Source: Flavobacterium sp. JAD_PAG50586_2 (lineage in GTDB: Bacteria > Bacteroidota > Bacteroidia > Flavobacteriales > Flavobacteriaceae). Taken from it: a stretch of DNA of 64,000 bases. Of the stretch, positions 18,595-28,368 are shown one piece after another. The translations under genes were made by a program, and so were the position numbers. Below the pieces are notes generated by a model. That model was not told where the DNA came from. It searched no databases and worked only from the letters and a program-made list of their open reading frames with translations. Each line of letters opens with the position of its first letter. The stretch's first letter is position 1. The stretch covers positions 1,364,001 to 1,428,000 of the forward strand of contig CP096136.1 in NCBI GenBank assembly GCA_023213215.1, written 5' to 3'.

Positions 18595-19385
18595 ATTTTC
18601 TCTCTCCTAAGTTGTTCGTAATTTTTCTGAACGGCTGTAAACTTTATGGTTTCCTTAGTTCCGAGTGCAAGATATCCTAATTTGGCCATACTGTCGTCTA
18701 AAAGATGCAGCACTCGTTCCTGCAATTCCTTATCGAAATAAATCATAACGTTGCGGCAGAGGATTAAATCGAATTCGTTAAACGAACTATCAGATACTAA
18801 GTTATGCTGTGAAAATACCATTTTTTTGGAAAAGACATCATCAAACTTCGCGAATCCGTAATTGGCTATATAATATCCCGAAAAGTCTTCCTTGCCTCCT
18901 GAAGCCCTATAATTCTCGGCATATTCCTTCATCAGCTTTAGCGGAAACAATCCTTTTTTCGCCGTTTCCAGTACGGTAGCATTAAGGTCGGTAGCATAGA
19001 TAATTGATTTGTTTAACAAACCTTGCTCACTCAATAATATTGCCATCGAATAGACTTCCTGGCCTGTCGAACATCCTGCATGCCATATCCTAATGAAAGG
19101 TTTACTGCGAAGTGCCGGAAGGATTTCTTCACGGAGTACTTTATAAAAGGAAGGGTCACGGAACATTTCGGTAACATTGACTGTGATTTCCTCTATGACA
19201 TAGGTCAGGTAATTAACATCGGTTTTTACCTTATAAAGGAATTCCTGAAAGCTTACAAAATCGCCCAACTGATAAACACGTTCCAAACGGCGCTTAAACG
19301 ATGCATGCGAATAGCCTGCAAAATCGTAGCCATATGCTTCATATATTTCGTTTATGAATGTCCGAAGGTGTGAGTCATCAAACAT
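18576..19385 (-). CDS. cheR: CheR-type protein-glutamate methyltransferase
   Basis: 269 residues. The N-terminal helical CheR domain (about 5-75, with FKRRLERVYQ) is followed by the SAM-dependent methyltransferase domain. Motifs include IRIWHAGCSTGQEVYSMAILL (SAM-binding glycine loop), IYATDLNATVLETAKKG, and FDLILCRNVMIYFDKELQERVL. It transfers methyl groups to glutamates of a signalling protein, opposed by the adjacent CheB. The ATG at 19385 is preferred to a TTG two codons upstream; it lies 2 bases after the receiver gene's stop. No TPR tail is present. Confidence 0.88.
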   Translation of the reverse strand: MFDDSHLRTFINEIYEAYGYDFAGYSHASFKRRLERVYQLGDFVSFQEFLYKVKTDVNYLTYVIEEITVNVTEMFRDPSFYKVLREEILPALRSKPFIRIWHAGCSTGQEVYSMAILLSEQGLLNKSIIYATDLNATVLETAKKGLFPLKLMKEYAENYRASGGKEDFSGYYIANYGFAKFDDVFSKKMVFSQHNLVSDSSFNEFDLILCRNVMIYFDKELQERVLHLLDDSMAKLGYLALGTKETIKFTAVQKNYEQLRREKIWKKIN

Positions 19386-19387
19386 AA

Positions 19388-19747
19388 TCAAAGGGTTTCT
19401 AACAGCCTGAACAATTGATCAACATTCACTGGTTTGGATAGATAGCCATCGGCTCCAGCCGCAAGGCATTTTTCCTTATCACCAGTCATAGCCTGAGCGG
19501 TCACGGCAATAATTGGTGTGCCGTTATGCGAAGGAATCTGTTTAATAAGCGGAATCGCTTCGTAGCCATCCATTTCGGGCATCATCATATCAATCAGGAT
19601 AGCATCAAAAGCGTTGTCTTTTTTTAAAAGATTTATTGCTTCTGTGGCGCTATCGCAGGAGTCGGTTTGATAGGCTTTTGCCTTAAGGGTTGCAACAAGC
19701 GCAAAGATGTTACGTGGATCATCGTCTATAATAAGTATTCTTTTCAT
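19388..19747 (-). CDS. Single-domain response regulator
   Basis: 119 residues, a receiver domain only. It has MKRILIIDDDPRN (acidic pair), the phospho-acceptor in DAILIDMMMPEMDGYE, threonine in IIAVTAQAM and lysine in GYLSKPVNVDQL. The start at 19747 follows the hybrid kinase stop by 4 bases; earlier candidate starts fall inside that gene. It closely resembles the third receiver domain of the upstream hybrid kinase (DYITKPVDVDQLL), so it may have arisen by duplication of that module. It may act as a phosphate shuttle or sink. Confidence 0.88.
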   Translation of the reverse strand: MKRILIIDDDPRNIFALVATLKAKAYQTDSCDSATEAINLLKKDNAFDAILIDMMMPEMDGYEAIPLIKQIPSHNGTPIIAVTAQAMTGDKEKCLAAGADGYLSKPVNVDQLFRLLETL

Positions 19748-19751
19748 ACGA

Positions 19752-22700
19752 TTATGCATTGTAAAGCCAAACACGCAGCAGCGACAACAGCTGGTCTACA
19801 TCTACTGGCTTGGTTATATAATCAGACGCTCCGGCATTGATGCATTTTTCGCGATCGCCGGTCATTGCCTTAGCAGTAACTGCTATTACGGGAAGGTTTT
19901 TCCACTTTTTGTTTACACGGATAAGTTGTGCGGTTTCATATCCGTCAAGGTTTGGCATCATCATATCCAGCAAGACTACATCTGTTTGTGGATGTTCCTT
20001 TAGCGACTTTAATGCTTCTGCTCCATCAATAGCGGTAATCACTTTCATTTGGTGGACTTCTAGGGCTTTAGTCAGCGAATAGATGTTACGCACATCATCA
20101 TCGACGACTAATACGGTTTTATCCTTTAGTACATTGTCGAGTTGATTTTTTGAATTTTCTCTCTTACTACCCGCTTTCTTATCTTCTACAATGTGCAGGA
20201 ACAATGAAACTTCATCCAGCATACGCTGATAGGAATGAGCCGTTTTCACAATAATCGAGTCAGCATATTTCTTGATCTTCATTTCCTCATTCATCGAAAG
20301 GCTCTTTCCGGTAAATACAATAACCGGGATATTTTCAAGATCGCCATTCTGTTTCATCCTTTCCAGGATTTCATAGGCTTGTTTATCGGGCACACCCATA
20401 TCGAGAATGACACAGTTGATATCGTCACGTTGTAAGGTTTCAATACTGTCTGCTATTTCGCTGCTTATTTCCGATGTAACGTTATTGCTGTCTAAAAATA
20501 ATGACAGGGCTTCGGCGTGTTTCGAATTGTCTTCTATTATTAATACTTTCTGTGATTCACGGTTAATGATTTGTTCGATACGTTGAAATACTTCTGGAAT
20601 CTGTTCGAAGGCAGCAGGTTTGTCGAGGAAGTTAATCGCACCTTTCAGAAGGCTTTCCTGACGCAGCTTGTGCGAGGACATAATATGCACCGGAATGTGG
20701 CGTGTAACCGAATTCGATTTCAATTCTTCCATCACTTCCCAACCCGATTTAATAGGTAGCTGGATATCCAAAAGCACGGCCACCGGTTTGTAATGAGCTG
20801 CGAGATTAAACGCTTCATCACCGCGGACTGTTACGATACCTTTGTAGCCTCGTTCCCTCGAAAATTTAAGCAACGCTTTGGCGAAAGGCCTGTCATCTTC
20901 TACAATCAGCATGGCTTTATCCCCGGGTTTAATGTCATTTCTATCATCCGGCACAGCTTCCGGAATAGTGTCACTGAGGTATTTATTACCTACAGGAAGC
21001 GGAGTTATCGGGGTTTCTTTTACAGGAGTATTTTCAATATAAGCTGTAGTGGCTGATGTTAATGTAATCGGAACAATCAGTGTAAATGTACTGCCTTTGC
21101 CAGGTTCACTTTCAAGCATAATTTCTCCTTTTAATAATCGTGCGAGCTCACGGCTGATGGATAATCCAAGTCCGGTACCGCCATATTTGCGTTTGGTTGA
21201 GCCATCGGCCTGTTGGAAGGCTTCGAAAATCAAAGGCTGTTGGCTTTCCGGAATTCCGATTCCGGTATCAGTCACGGCAAAGGCAAGGAGATTTTCGCTT
21301 TTGTTGGGTTTGGATATGGATAACGTAACAGAACCTTTTGCTGTAAATTTAATCGCATTGGAAATCAGGTTTTTGAGAATCTGTTCCAAACGCATCTTAT
21401 CGGTTTTGATTACCAGTGGCGCTTCTTTGATGTCGATGGTAAACTGTATGTTTTTTTCTTTAGCGACTTGCTTGAATAGATTGTTGAGTCCGTCTGTAAT
21501 TTCCTGTACCGGAACCTCAATAATTTCGAGATCCATTTTCCCGGCCTCTATTTTGGAAAGGTCTAAGATTTCATCTATCAAACCTAATAAACCGTTACCC
21601 GAACTTTGGATAACGTTGGCAAATTCTACTTGCTCTCCCGATAGGTTTTTTTCATTGTTTTCGCTGAGAAGCCTGCTTAACAGAAGTATCGAATTCAGTG
21701 GTGTCCGCAATTCGTGCGACATGTTGGCAAGGAATTCCGATTTGTATCTTGTGGACAGTTCTAAGGCTTCGGATTTTTTTGGATTTCAAGATTTTGCTCT
21801 TCCAGCAATACACTTCTTTCGTTTAGTTCTTCATTGGTTTGCTGTAGTTCTTCCTGCTGCACTTTAAGTTCTTCTTCAGAAGCTTGTAGTTTTTCGGTCT
21901 GGACTTCCAATTCGGCGTTCATACTTTCGAGTTCGCTGTGCTGTGTTTGAAGCTCTTCCGACTGCGATTGGGTTTCTTCCAATAATTCCTGAATACGACG
22001 GCGGTTTTGAGCCACCTGAAAAGCAATAGCAATATTTTTGGACATGGCTTCGAAAAAGTTGATTTCTTTATTTCCGTATTCTGAAACAGTAGCCATTTCA
22101 ATTACACCTACCATGCCATTCGCCTGTAAAGGCAGGGCAACAATATGCTTGGGTAATGCTTCGCCCAAAGCGTAGGATATTTTTATGCTATCCGGTTCAG
22201 GAGTCTTGATTTCGAGTAGTTTCCCTGAGGCTGCTGCCTGTCCTGAAAGACCTTCACCCGGAATTAATTGCTTTTTTACGGCATCGGAATCATACCCGTA
22301 ACCTGCCGTGAAAATCAAGTTTTCATTCTGCAAAAGATAAAATACTCCGGCCTGGCTTCCGGTATAGTTTGCTATAAAATCGAGTACAGTCCCTGCAAGT
22401 TCTTTGATGTCACGGTCTCCAAGCATCTCATTATTCAATCGTGCCACACCAGACTGAAGCCATTCACTGTCGGAGAGATTGGTAAAGGATTCATCGAGTG
22501 ACTGCGCCATTTCGTTAAGTGAGTCCGCTACTTTGCCCAGCGCATCTGTTTGGGTGTTGTCTACCCTTGTTTTATAATTCCCTAAAGCAATTTGCGATGC
22601 GATGTTGCTGATTACCCTAATTCTTTCGGCTGTTTCACGATCCTTTTTCTCCAATTCGACCTGAAGCGCTGTACGAACCCTATAATCTTTAAGAATTCGG

Positions 22701-23295
22701 GCAAAAAATATTCCACTGATAAGAATTGCAATCAGAGCTGCAGCAACAATCAGAGCTGAAGTATAACCTCCGTAATTCGCAGCAGTTTCTGTTCGCTGTT
22801 TGAGTAATTCGGCTTCCCGATTTTCCATTCGTTGAAAATAAACCCGCATTTCACTCATTAGTTTTTTGCCTCTTTCCAGGTCAACTGCCATTACCAGACG
22901 GCCTTCTCTTTTATCCTGTATTCTGCGTTCCAAATACCTATAAAATCCGAAAGCGGCTGTTTTAAGTCTTTTTACATCAGCCTGTTGTAGTTTATTATCA
23001 GCTGTAAGCGTTTCTAAATTATCAAGGAAAATACGGGTACGCGTTTCGGCATTTTTATAGTCCTCTAAAAATCCTCACGACCTGTAACCAGATAGCCGCG
23101 AAGATCATTCTGATCGTCAGTCATAGAGAATCTTGCTTCATTAAGATTGTAAATAACCTCATGTGTATGGCTTACCAAATTGTTGCTCTCGACCAGGGTT
23201 CTGATACTGAGATAAGACGCAACCGAACTTACAATCAGTATTACTATTGATATAGAAGTGCTTACTATAAGGTTTCTTTTAAAATTGCCGTTCAT
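19752..23295 (-). CDS. CHASE3-HAMP-GAF hybrid histidine kinase with three receivers (two frameshifts)
   Basis: About 1181 residues once two short homopolymers are corrected (23067-23071 and 21774-21780). Order: membrane helix near residues 10-30, CHASE3 sensor (VESNNLVSHTHEVIYNLNEARFSM...GYLVTGREDF), second helix (SALIVAAALIAILISGIFFA), HAMP, GAF (about 290-430), coiled coil rich in EEL/QEEL, HisKA with the acceptor in MSHELRTPLNS (about 528), HATPase (DTGIGIPES, GTGLGLSIS), then receivers near 795-910, 920-1035 and 1060-1178. The second receiver has ILDMGVPDKQ and is the least canonical. It overlaps the upstream kinase by 4 bases (ATGA) and should sense an extracytoplasmic cue. Confidence 0.85.
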
Positions 23296-24517
23296 AGCTC
23301 TTGATTTGATGTTATTGGAAGAAGGATTGTAAAACTCGCTCCTTCTCCGTCTTTGCTTTGGGCGGTAATTATGCCCTTATGTTTTTCTATAATTTTTTTC
23401 ACGATGGCAAGGCCTATACCGGTTCCTTCATAAGCATCCCTATTGTGCAGGCGCTGGAAAATCGTAAATATCCTTTCTTTGTACTGTTCTTCAAATCCGA
23501 TGCCGTTATCTGATACTATTAATCGATGGTAAATACCATCTTTAGAAGTTGGTGCTTCAGGATCGGGAGAATCAATACGGTCAGCAACCATAGTAATTTC
23601 GGGTTTTATATCTCCTTGGGTAAACTTGAGTGAGTTGCTTATCAGATTTTGAAACACTTGCCTAAATTGACTTCGAACGCCACTAACATTAGGCAATTTA
23701 CCAATGATATTCAGCTTTCCTTCGGTTTTTTCAAAAGCATACTCGAGATCGGTTGTAACCTCATTGATGATATCATTTAAATCAAATGTTTCCAAAACAG
23801 GTTCAGAAGAAAGTCTTGAAAAAGACAGCAGGTCATTTATTAGGTTGTTCATTCGTTCTGCAGCCAGAATCGTTCGTTGCACATAGAAGGGTCCGTTTGG
23901 CTCCTCGTTCAGACAGCGTTCGCCTAATAGCTTTACAAATGTCTCTATTTTGCGCAATGGTTCCTTTAAATCGTGTGACACTACCCAGGAAAATTGTTGT
24001 AGTTCATGGTTACTCAGTTCCAGTTCAGCATTCATTTGCTGTAGTTCAGCGGTACGTTGTGTCACTTTTTCCTCGAGGTTTTGCTGTGCTTCCTTGCGGA
24101 TGGAAATTTCCTTTACCAATAAATCCCGCGTATCCTTAAGTTCGTTTTGCTGCTGATAAAGCTGCATAAAAGTTTTAACCCGAAGAATAAAGAGTTCAGG
24201 ATCTACAGGCTTTGTGATATAATCTACACCGCCCGACTGATAGCCTTTTGTAATATATTTTTTTCTTTGCTGATTGCCGAAAGAAAAATAATGGGAATGT
24301 CTTTCGTACGATTACTTCCTGCCAGCGCTTCACCTACTTCAAATCCATCCATGCCGGGCATTTGAACATCAAGAATTATAAGCGAGTAGTTATTTTGAAG
24401 TGTCTTTTTAAGGGCTTCTTCGCCAGAATAGGCCTCATCCGACTCGAGATTGTGGAGTGCCAGGATTTTCTTTAGAGGAAGTATATTTTCCCTTTTATCA
24501 TCGACTATTAATATCAT
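23292..24517 (-). CDS. Response-regulator-first sensor kinase (REC-coiled coil-HisKA-HATPase; one frameshift)
   Basis: About 408 residues. An N-terminal receiver (MILIVDDKRENILPL; acceptor in LIILDVQMPGMDGFE; lysine in YITKPVDP) is followed by a coiled coil (QQQNELKDTRDLLVKEISIRKEAQ), HisKA with the acceptor in FSWVVSHDLKEPLRKIE, and an HATPase domain (NLISNSLKFT, SDNGIGFEE, GTGIGLAIV). The frame break is the seven-base T run at 24258-24264; one more base gives EKKYITKGYQSGGVDYITKPVD, the expected end of a receiver. It has no membrane segment. It is the first gene of the operon, so it is probably itself controlled by another kinase and then signals on. Confidence 0.85.
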
Positions 24518-24710
24518 TTTTTCTTAAAGCGTTTTCTTAGCATAAATACTATTAGTAGTGAAGAAAATAATTACCTCTTAGCTAAAGAAATAACTTCCAT
24601 GCATAATAGGCAACCGCCAAAGCTAAGCTACACAAACAAGAATAACTTACATAATTTTTAACAGAAGTTATATAATTCCCACTTCAATGTATTTCCTTAA
24701 TTAAAATAAA

Positions 24711-24741
24711 AAAACCCACAATTAGTTATACTGTGGGTTTT
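24711..24741. terminator. Bidirectional terminator after the DUF892 gene
   Basis: Stem AAAACCCACA / TGTGGGTTTT, preceded by A and followed by T, 22 bases beyond the stop of the DUF892 gene. The rest of 24518-24762 is AT-rich with no gene and should contain the promoter of the kinase operon. Confidence 0.85.
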
Positions 24742-24762
24742 TTATGAGAAGTAATAAAGAAG

Positions 24763-25356
24763 TTATTCCTCGTCAGCCTGTTCTGCCTCAAAGTTGATGT
24801 TATTGTAGGCTGCATCCGTAAGAGTGCTATCTGCATTTTTTTCTTCGGTAAGCGTTTCCTTAAGTATCTCAGCCACTCTAACTTCTCCCAAAGTTCCGGC
24901 AAAGGCTACGAGAGTTCCGTAGGTCGCGATTTCGTAGTGTTCTACTTTTTGTGCGGCAGCTATGATTCCGGCATCGCGTACAGCTCCTGGCTCTGTTTCT
25001 TCTAAGATAGATTCTCCTTCTTTAAGTAGTCCTTCCATGGCGTCGCATTTTTTGGCTACTGCTTTTTCTCCCATCAGGCTGAAAACTTCTTCTAAACGAG
25101 CCACTTGTGTTTCTGTTTCGTTTAGGTGGTTGAGGATAGCAGTTACTAAGTTTGGCGTTGTTGCGTTCTTTGCCATTTTAGGCAATGCCTTAACCAATGC
25201 TTTTTCAGCCCAATAAATGTCTTTAAGTCCATCAACGAACAAATCCCTTAATCCTTCGGCGGCAGTTTTTTTAGGTTTTACCTTTCCTGCTGAAGTTGTT
25301 TTTTTAGCTGCATCCGTTTTAGCAGCTGGCTTTTTTGTAGCGGTTGTTGTTTTCAT
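24763..25356 (-). CDS. DUF892 (YciE/YciF-type) ferritin-like stress protein
   Basis: 197 residues. The first ~32 form a lysine/alanine-rich, disordered basic tail (AKKTTSAGKVKPKKTA). Residues about 33-190 are a four-helix ferritin-like DUF892 domain: LRDLFVDGLKDIYWAEKALVKALPKM, LNHLNETETQVARLEEVF, AAQKVEHYEIATYGTLVAFA and LKETLTEEKNADSTLT. The E-x(n)-H/E residues of helices 2-4 could ligate a di-iron centre. Family members are general-stress proteins in many bacteria. It lies upstream of, and on the same strand as, the CheB/CheR kinase operon, separated by its own terminator. The basic tail might bind DNA; that is inference. Confidence 0.87.
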   Translation of the reverse strand: MKTTTATKKPAAKTDAAKKTTSAGKVKPKKTAAEGLRDLFVDGLKDIYWAEKALVKALPKMAKNATTPNLVTAILNHLNETETQVARLEEVFSLMGEKAVAKKCDAMEGLLKEGESILEETEPGAVRDAGIIAAAQKVEHYEIATYGTLVAFAGTLGEVRVAEILKETLTEEKNADSTLTDAAYNNINFEAEQADEE

Positions 25357-25379
25357 AGTTTTGAATGTTTTTAGAACTT

Positions 25380-25387
25380 CAAAACTA
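25380..25387 (-). promoter_or_regulatory. Candidate -7 box (TAGTTTTG) of the DUF892 gene
   Basis: On the minus strand TAGTTTTG fits the Bacteroidota -7 consensus TAnnTTTG. It lies 24-31 bases upstream of the start codon at 25356. The -33 box is weak. Confidence 0.4.
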
Positions 25388-25536
25388 CAATATGCATGAC
25401 CTTAACTATTTATAGAATTTTTATAGGCATTTATATTATTTCTATACTTGGAGCTATTTGATATAATACCTGTTTTTCAGGCACTATCCATGCTTCATAC
25501 TTAAAATTACTATGAATATCAATTGATTTAAAAACA

Positions 25537-25569
25537 AAAGTGGAGCCTGTATAGGGAACTCCACTTTTT
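25537..25569. terminator. Terminator downstream of the 25625 gene
   Basis: Stem AAAGTGGAG / CTCCACTTT with A/T runs on both sides. It serves the minus-strand gene ending at 25625. The remaining 25388-25536 has no gene. Confidence 0.8.
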
Positions 25570-25624
25570 CAATTAATGCACTACTAAATGCAAAAACACA
25601 CTTAAAATCTAAAAAACTATCCTT

Positions 25625-26149
25625 TTACTTCGCTGTGTTTCTTTTGGCAACAAGGAAGGCACATAATCCTGCTATTACTACCGGTACTCCCGATAGCAAT
25701 GCTAAGGTACGGCTTGGTAGTCCTGAATATTCGCCTCTTTTTAAATCGGGTGAGATGAAATACGTCGCCAGTAACAGTATCACCGAAGCAATCAGCAATT
25801 GCTGTGAAAGCTTTAAATTGGTTCGGAATAAGAACACCCCAAATGCCAAAGCAAGAACCAATAATGCTGCAATCAGCGCCTGGACAATTGTATAAGTTGT
25901 AGCAGACGGAATGGAATTGATGGCGGCTTCGGCTTCGGCTACCTTTTTATCCATTTCTACTTTTGACTCACCAGTCATGGTGCTTGCCATTTCCTTTAGC
26001 GTTATCAGCTGTTTCTGAGCTTCTGCCAGTTCGGTCTGTCCTTCTGCAAGATCTTCCTTATCTAATCCTGCTCTGTAAATAGACATCCCACAGGTAACTA
26101 AAGCTATTACAATGGCAAGGATGCCAAAAATTCTAAATACTGTTTTCAT
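25625..26149 (-). CDS. Membrane protein of unknown function, four helices
   Basis: 174 residues. Helix 1 spans about 7-25 (FGILAIVIALVTCGMSI). A periplasmic-side segment of about 60 residues follows with a charged coiled coil (AEGQTELAEAQKQLITLKEMASTM). Then come three helices near 88-108 (VQALIAALLVLALAFGVFLF), 114-133 (LLIASVILLLATYFI) and 148-168 (LALLSGVPVVIAGLCAFLV), and a basic tail. I do not recognise a named family. It is a single gene with its own terminator. Its nearest neighbours are the DUF892 gene and a WDTDPG gene, which give no functional hint. Confidence 0.7.
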   Translation of the reverse strand: MKTVFRIFGILAIVIALVTCGMSIYRAGLDKEDLAEGQTELAEAQKQLITLKEMASTMTGESKVEMDKKVAEAEAAINSIPSATTYTIVQALIAALLVLALAFGVFLFRTNLKLSQQLLIASVILLLATYFISPDLKRGEYSGLPSRTLALLSGVPVVIAGLCAFLVAKRNTAK

Positions 26150-26283
26150 TTGGTTTTGGTTTTTTAATTACACTCAAAAATAGGATAAACCCAGTAGCAA
26201 TTCCAGGTAAATGCACAAGCGATGGCATTGGATGTATATTCGTAGCCAATGACAGAATAAGTGCTTTTGGAATGCAATAAAAA

Positions 26284-26307
26284 AGCCCGATACTTTCGCA
26301 TCGGGCT
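26284..26307 (-). terminator. Terminator after WDTDPG gene B
   Basis: Stem AGCCCGAT / ATCGGGCT; on the minus strand it is followed by TTTTTT. It lies 20 bases past the stop at 26327. Confidence 0.85.
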
Positions 26308-26326
26308 CATCTAATAAGAAAACTAA

Positions 26327-27100
26327 TTATTGCTTGATAACCTTTAAAGTCCTAACGGCATCGGTTGCATATACCTTTACCAAATAGGTTCCCGAAATTA
26401 AATTCGAAACATCTATGCTGGTTTCATTGGCATTTGGCGTCTTTACAATCATCTCCTGGCCTAATAAGTTATAGATAGCTACGGATGCTATTGTAGTATC
26501 AAACGAAATGTTTAAAATATCCTTTACTGGATTAGGATACACCGCAACATTCTTCAAATCAAAGTCAGCTGTTCCTAAAGTGGTCTGAACACTAACCACA
26601 TTCCTGAAAACCGGTCCCCATTGTCCTGTATTATCTTTTACACGAATGTTGAAAACGTGCAGTCCAAGTGCAGGTAAAGCAATTCCGGATCTTGTCAGTT
26701 GCTCGAATGCGCTGTTAAAGCTTCCGTCTGTTGCAAGAACTGGCGTACCCAATCCAAGTCCCGGATCAGTATCCCAAAAATATTCCGCCTGGGCGATTGC
26801 CATTATAGCTGAACCTCCCTGTTGAACCTCAATAATATTCATAAAAACCGGTCCCCATTGTCCCGTACTGTCTTTTACACGAATGCCAAATTTGTGCAAA
26901 CCAACACTTGGCAACACTATTCCTGTTCTTGAAAGCTGCTCGAAAGCGCTGTTAAAATTCCCATCCGTAGCCTGCACTGCTGTTGCAAGTCCTACACCCG
27001 GATCTGTATCCCAAAAATATTCTGCCTGTGATAACGTCATCTGTGCATTACACAAGATTACCGTTAGGAAAGCCGTTATACTATATATGATTTTCTTCAT
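26327..27100 (-). CDS. T9SS-secreted WDTDPG-repeat protein B
   Basis: 257 residues: signal peptide MKKIIYSITAFLTVILCNAQ, two ~80-residue repeats (each with AEYFWDTDPGxGLGT, FNSAFEQL and VKDSTGQWGPVF or VKDNTGQWGPVF), and a type A T9SS sorting domain (VAVYPNPVKDILNIS...IYNLLGQEM...GTYLVKV...LKVIKQ). The repeats are missing nothing, in contrast to copy A. It starts 9 bases after beta-helix gene B and shares that transcript. The repeat probably forms a small beta domain with a metal-binding DTDPG loop, by analogy with DxDxG calcium loops; this is inference. Cell-surface attachment is expected from the sorting domain. Confidence 0.85.
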   Translation of the reverse strand: MKKIIYSITAFLTVILCNAQMTLSQAEYFWDTDPGVGLATAVQATDGNFNSAFEQLSRTGIVLPSVGLHKFGIRVKDSTGQWGPVFMNIIEVQQGGSAIMAIAQAEYFWDTDPGLGLGTPVLATDGSFNSAFEQLTRSGIALPALGLHVFNIRVKDNTGQWGPVFRNVVSVQTTLGTADFDLKNVAVYPNPVKDILNISFDTTIASVAIYNLLGQEMIVKTPNANETSIDVSNLISGTYLVKVYATDAVRTLKVIKQ

Positions 27101-27109
27101 CTTATTGAA

Positions 27110-28294
27110 TTATTTAGAATAGGCAGAACCTGTAACGTTAAGCGTAGTTGTGCTAAGGATTGCTCTTGGAGTTACCAGGTAATTTACCTGTGGCTTTCCT
27201 CCATTATCTGCAGGGAAATAATTAGACCAGCTGTTTGATCCACCATAATGACCCGCGTCGTTTCTTGTTAAGTCTAAATCTGTATAAGCTACTGCAGGAT
27301 TTCCGGCATTTACGTTTCCACCAGTTACCGTGTATTCAGTATTATTAAAGTTCATATTTACAGCACCAGTATTGTTGCTTTGCGTAATGGTCCCTTCGGT
27401 TACAAAGGCATTTGTAGATACGTTATAGGTTGCCGTTACTGTAGCTATTCCATCGGTTTGGATACAGGCATTGGTTTGGGCAACCACAAAAGAAATTGCA
27501 TTGTTCATGATTGCTACGTTTCCGCCACTGCCCGGGTTTCCATTTCCAGTGATATAGATTGGCGCCACGTCTCCGCCATTAGGATCATAAACCGTATTGT
27601 TTACGATTTCATTCGATCCGCCTGGTTTGGTCGCGTATACTCCAAATCCTGACGTAAAGTTATTGTAGAACTTAAAATTATAGCTAATCTGTTGATTCGC
27701 AATTACGGAATTAGACGCATTTCCTATAATTTCAACATCACTTGTTGCTAAGGAAGTGTCAGAAGAAGTGTTGTAGGCTGTCATTCTCCCCACGCTGTTT
27801 CCTGTCACCCTTCCATGTGAAAAGAACACATAACCACTAACAGTACATCCAGACATGTTTGTTGTGGTGTTTGCCGGAGTGCCATCAACATTATTCAGGT
27901 AACAGTTATATAGGTTTAAAGTCGTTCTTCCGCCTGTTGTTGCACCATTAACAATGACATTATAGATAGTAAAGTTACCTGAGCTAAGGCTGCTGATAGT
28001 TACCACTCTTCCTGCTGCCGGAGTGATGTTAACAGTTCCGCGTATGAAATATTTGTTATAATTGGTTTCTGAAACGAAAGTCAGCGATTTGTTGATGGTA
28101 AGGTTTTCCACATAAGCACTTCCATCTGTTCTTGGTTGGATGATGATACGGTCACCATTGGCCGCTGCGGTTATAGCTGCGGATACAGTTGTGTAGGCTC
28201 CACCGGCACCAGTTGGCCTAACATTTAAATCGGCTGCTGAAGCCATACTGCTGAAAAATCCAGCAATAGCAATAAAGAGTAATTGTTTTTTCAT
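27110..28294 (-). CDS. Exported right-handed beta-helix protein B
   Basis: 394 residues. Signal peptide MKKQLLFIAIAGFFSSMASA, then VRPTGAGGAYTTVSAAITAAANGDRIIIQP and NLTINKSLTFVS, followed by beta-helix rungs rich in NN, NxT and GNSV turns. The conserved end is DLTRNDAGHYGGSNSWSNYFP...NYLVTPRAIL...GSAYSK. It is closely related along its whole length to the proteins at 8830 and 29429. Catalytic residues of known polysaccharide lyases are not evident. It has no T9SS sorting signal. It is the third gene of the run beta-helix C, WDTDPG C, beta-helix B, WDTDPG B, although a terminator separates it from C. Confidence 0.82.
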   Translation of the reverse strand: MKKQLLFIAIAGFFSSMASAADLNVRPTGAGGAYTTVSAAITAAANGDRIIIQPRTDGSAYVENLTINKSLTFVSETNYNKYFIRGTVNITPAAGRVVTISSLSSGNFTIYNVIVNGATTGGRTTLNLYNCYLNNVDGTPANTTTNMSGCTVSGYVFFSHGRVTGNSVGRMTAYNTSSDTSLATSDVEIIGNASNSVIANQQISYNFKFYNNFTSGFGVYATKPGGSNEIVNNTVYDPNGGDVAPIYITGNGNPGSGGNVAIMNNAISFVVAQTNACIQTDGIATVTATYNVSTNAFVTEGTITQSNNTGAVNMNFNNTEYTVTGGNVNAGNPAVAYTDLDLTRNDAGHYGGSNSWSNYFPADNGGKPQVNYLVTPRAILSTTTLNVTGSAYSK

Positions 28295-28323
28295 TTTGGT
28301 TTATATTAATTGTTTGTATAAAA

Positions 28324-28350
28324 AAAGCCCGAGGTTTTAAATCGGGCTTT
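28324..28350 (-). terminator. Terminator after WDTDPG gene C
   Basis: Stem AAAGCCCGA / TCGGGCTTT with a run of T on the minus-strand side, 19 bases beyond the stop at 28369. It lies only 30 bases upstream of beta-helix gene B, so pair B either has its own promoter downstream of this hairpin or depends on read-through. Confidence 0.85.
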
Positions 28351-28368
28351 ATGTAAAAGTTTAACCGA

